Shown one piece after another: positions 6,252-6,938 of a stretch of 6,938 bases of DNA. How positions within the stretch are numbered: the stretch's first letter is position 1; each line of letters begins with the position of its first letter. The notes beneath the pieces were generated by a model, which saw only the letters and a list, made by a program, of their open reading frames with translations, ran no database searches and was not told the origin of the DNA. Location of the stretch: the NCBI GenBank assembly GCA_017550765.1, contig JAFZOC010000200.1:1-6938 (forward strand), written 5' to 3'. The DNA comes from Oscillospiraceae bacterium (lineage in GTDB: Bacteria > Bacillota_A > Clostridia > Oscillospirales > Oscillospiraceae). Position numbers and translations under genes: made by a program.

Positions 6252-6938
6252 GAGCGAGAAGAAGCTTTCGGTCTGGAAGCTCATCCTGCTCCAGATCCTT
6301 TTGACCGGTCTGGTGCTGTGCGTCTTTTCCCTGTTCCACCACGTCATCCCGCATATCCGACTGCTGCAGGAGGGGATGCCCGGTCCGATCGGTTCGGTGG
6401 AACGGCAGGAGGAGCCCCTTGTCCCGGTGTCGCCGGCTCCGACTGCGGACGTCGCACCGGGGGACGAGACCGTCGCGGCGGACCCTGGACTGACGCCTGC
6501 GCCGACGCCGGAGCCGGTCCCGGAGACCTGGCAGGAGCGCTTCGCCGAGCATTTCACCGAAGAGATCCGGTGGACCGAGAACAGCTACAGCAGTCCCCGC
6601 GTGTCCGTCACGGTGACGGAGCACGCCCGTCCGGAGGACTTCCCGGGGATGACCTACTATGTCGCGGACATCTATCTGAGCGACCTGGACTGCTTCCGTA
6701 CAGGCTTTCCAGAATACGGGACCTTCGATAACGGCGAGGGGATCGCCCGCGCCAACGAAGCGATCCTGGCGGTGAACGGCGACAGCATGCTCACCCAGCG
6801 GGACGGCCTTCTGATCCGGAACGGGCAGATCTACAAGCAGATGCCGAATATGGGCGACCTCTGTGTGCTCTTCTACGACGGGAGCATGGAGATCTTCCCG
6901 CCGGAACAGATCGACGTGGACGCGATCCTGGCCCGGGA
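6238..6938 (+). CDS. Membrane-anchored phosphodiester glycosidase (NAGPA/DUF2233-like) protein, N-terminal part
   Basis: The frame is open from the ATG at 6238 to the window edge (233 codons visible). The product begins MGTHESEKKLSVWK, then has a membrane segment at about 13-33. A Pro/Ala/Glu-rich linker follows at 58-97 (TPAPTPEPVPE), then a folded domain from about 100. YYVADIYLSDLDCFRTGF (140-157), AILAVNGDSM (175-184) and RDGLLIRNGQIYK (188-200) match the start of the phosphodiester glycosidase family related to the mammalian uncovering enzyme (NAGPA). Bacterial members act on envelope or exopolysaccharide glycans, but the substrate here is unknown. Start choice: GGAAGGGAG lies 8 bases upstream, and the ATG at 6248 is in another frame. 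The 14-base overlap with the LRR gene suggests translational coupling and a shared surface role. The catalytic C-terminal portion is outside the window. Confidence 0.85.
   Translation, partial: MGTHESEKKLSVWKLILLQILLTGLVLCVFSLFHHVIPHIRLLQEGMPGPIGSVERQEEPLVPVSPAPTADVAPGDETVAADPGLTPAPTPEPVPETWQERFAEHFTEEIRWTENSYSSPRVSVTVTEHARPEDFPGMTYYVADIYLSDLDCFRTGFPEYGTFDNGEGIARANEAILAVNGDSMLTQRDGLLIRNGQIYKQMPNMGDLCVLFYDGSMEIFPPEQIDVDAILAR

Overview
The window looks like chromosomal DNA from a GC-rich member of the Firmicutes, most likely an Oscillospiraceae/Clostridia-type gut anaerobe. This is an inference from four things: the potABCD gene order with strong AGGAGG-type ribosome binding sites, clear sigma-A promoters, a lipoprotein PotD, and the pairing of a leucine-rich-repeat membrane protein with a phosphodiester-glycosidase-type protein. 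No marker in the window fixes the taxon.

Left half (1-3315, minus strand): a complete potA-potB-potC set and the first 134 codons of potD, which together encode a spermidine/putrescine-type ABC importer. Genes are tightly packed: potA and potB overlap by 4 bp, and short gaps carrying strong ribosome binding sites precede potC and potD. PotA (ATPase) would power the PotB/PotC permease pair, which is fed by the lipid-anchored binding protein PotD.

Middle (3316-3742): an intergenic stretch of 427 bp that is far from empty. Read in the minus direction from truA, it holds a terminator-like hairpin after truA; a near-consensus sigma-A promoter (TTGACA-17-TAGAAT); about 120 nt of hairpin-rich sequence ending in its own terminator-like stem, a candidate small RNA or riboregulator I do not recognise; a second sigma-A promoter (TTGATC-17-TATAAG) whose start region lies on a TTGGT-N8-ACCAA dyad; a long potA leader; and an intrinsic-terminator-like hairpin with a T tract just before the potA ribosome binding site. 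This is the most interesting part of the window.

Right half (3743-6938): truA (tRNA pseudouridine synthase, minus strand) is divergent from a plus-strand pair of envelope genes. The divergent promoters (TTGCGG-18-TATAAT for truA, TTGCCA-17-TATAAT for the pair) flank a tandem 25-bp repeat. The first plus-strand gene encodes a membrane-anchored protein with four divergent repeats followed by canonical leucine-rich repeats. The second overlaps it by 14 bp, runs off the window, and encodes an anchored protein with a proline-rich linker and a phosphodiester glycosidase (NAGPA/DUF2233-like) domain. The two are probably co-expressed and translationally coupled, and probably act at the cell surface.
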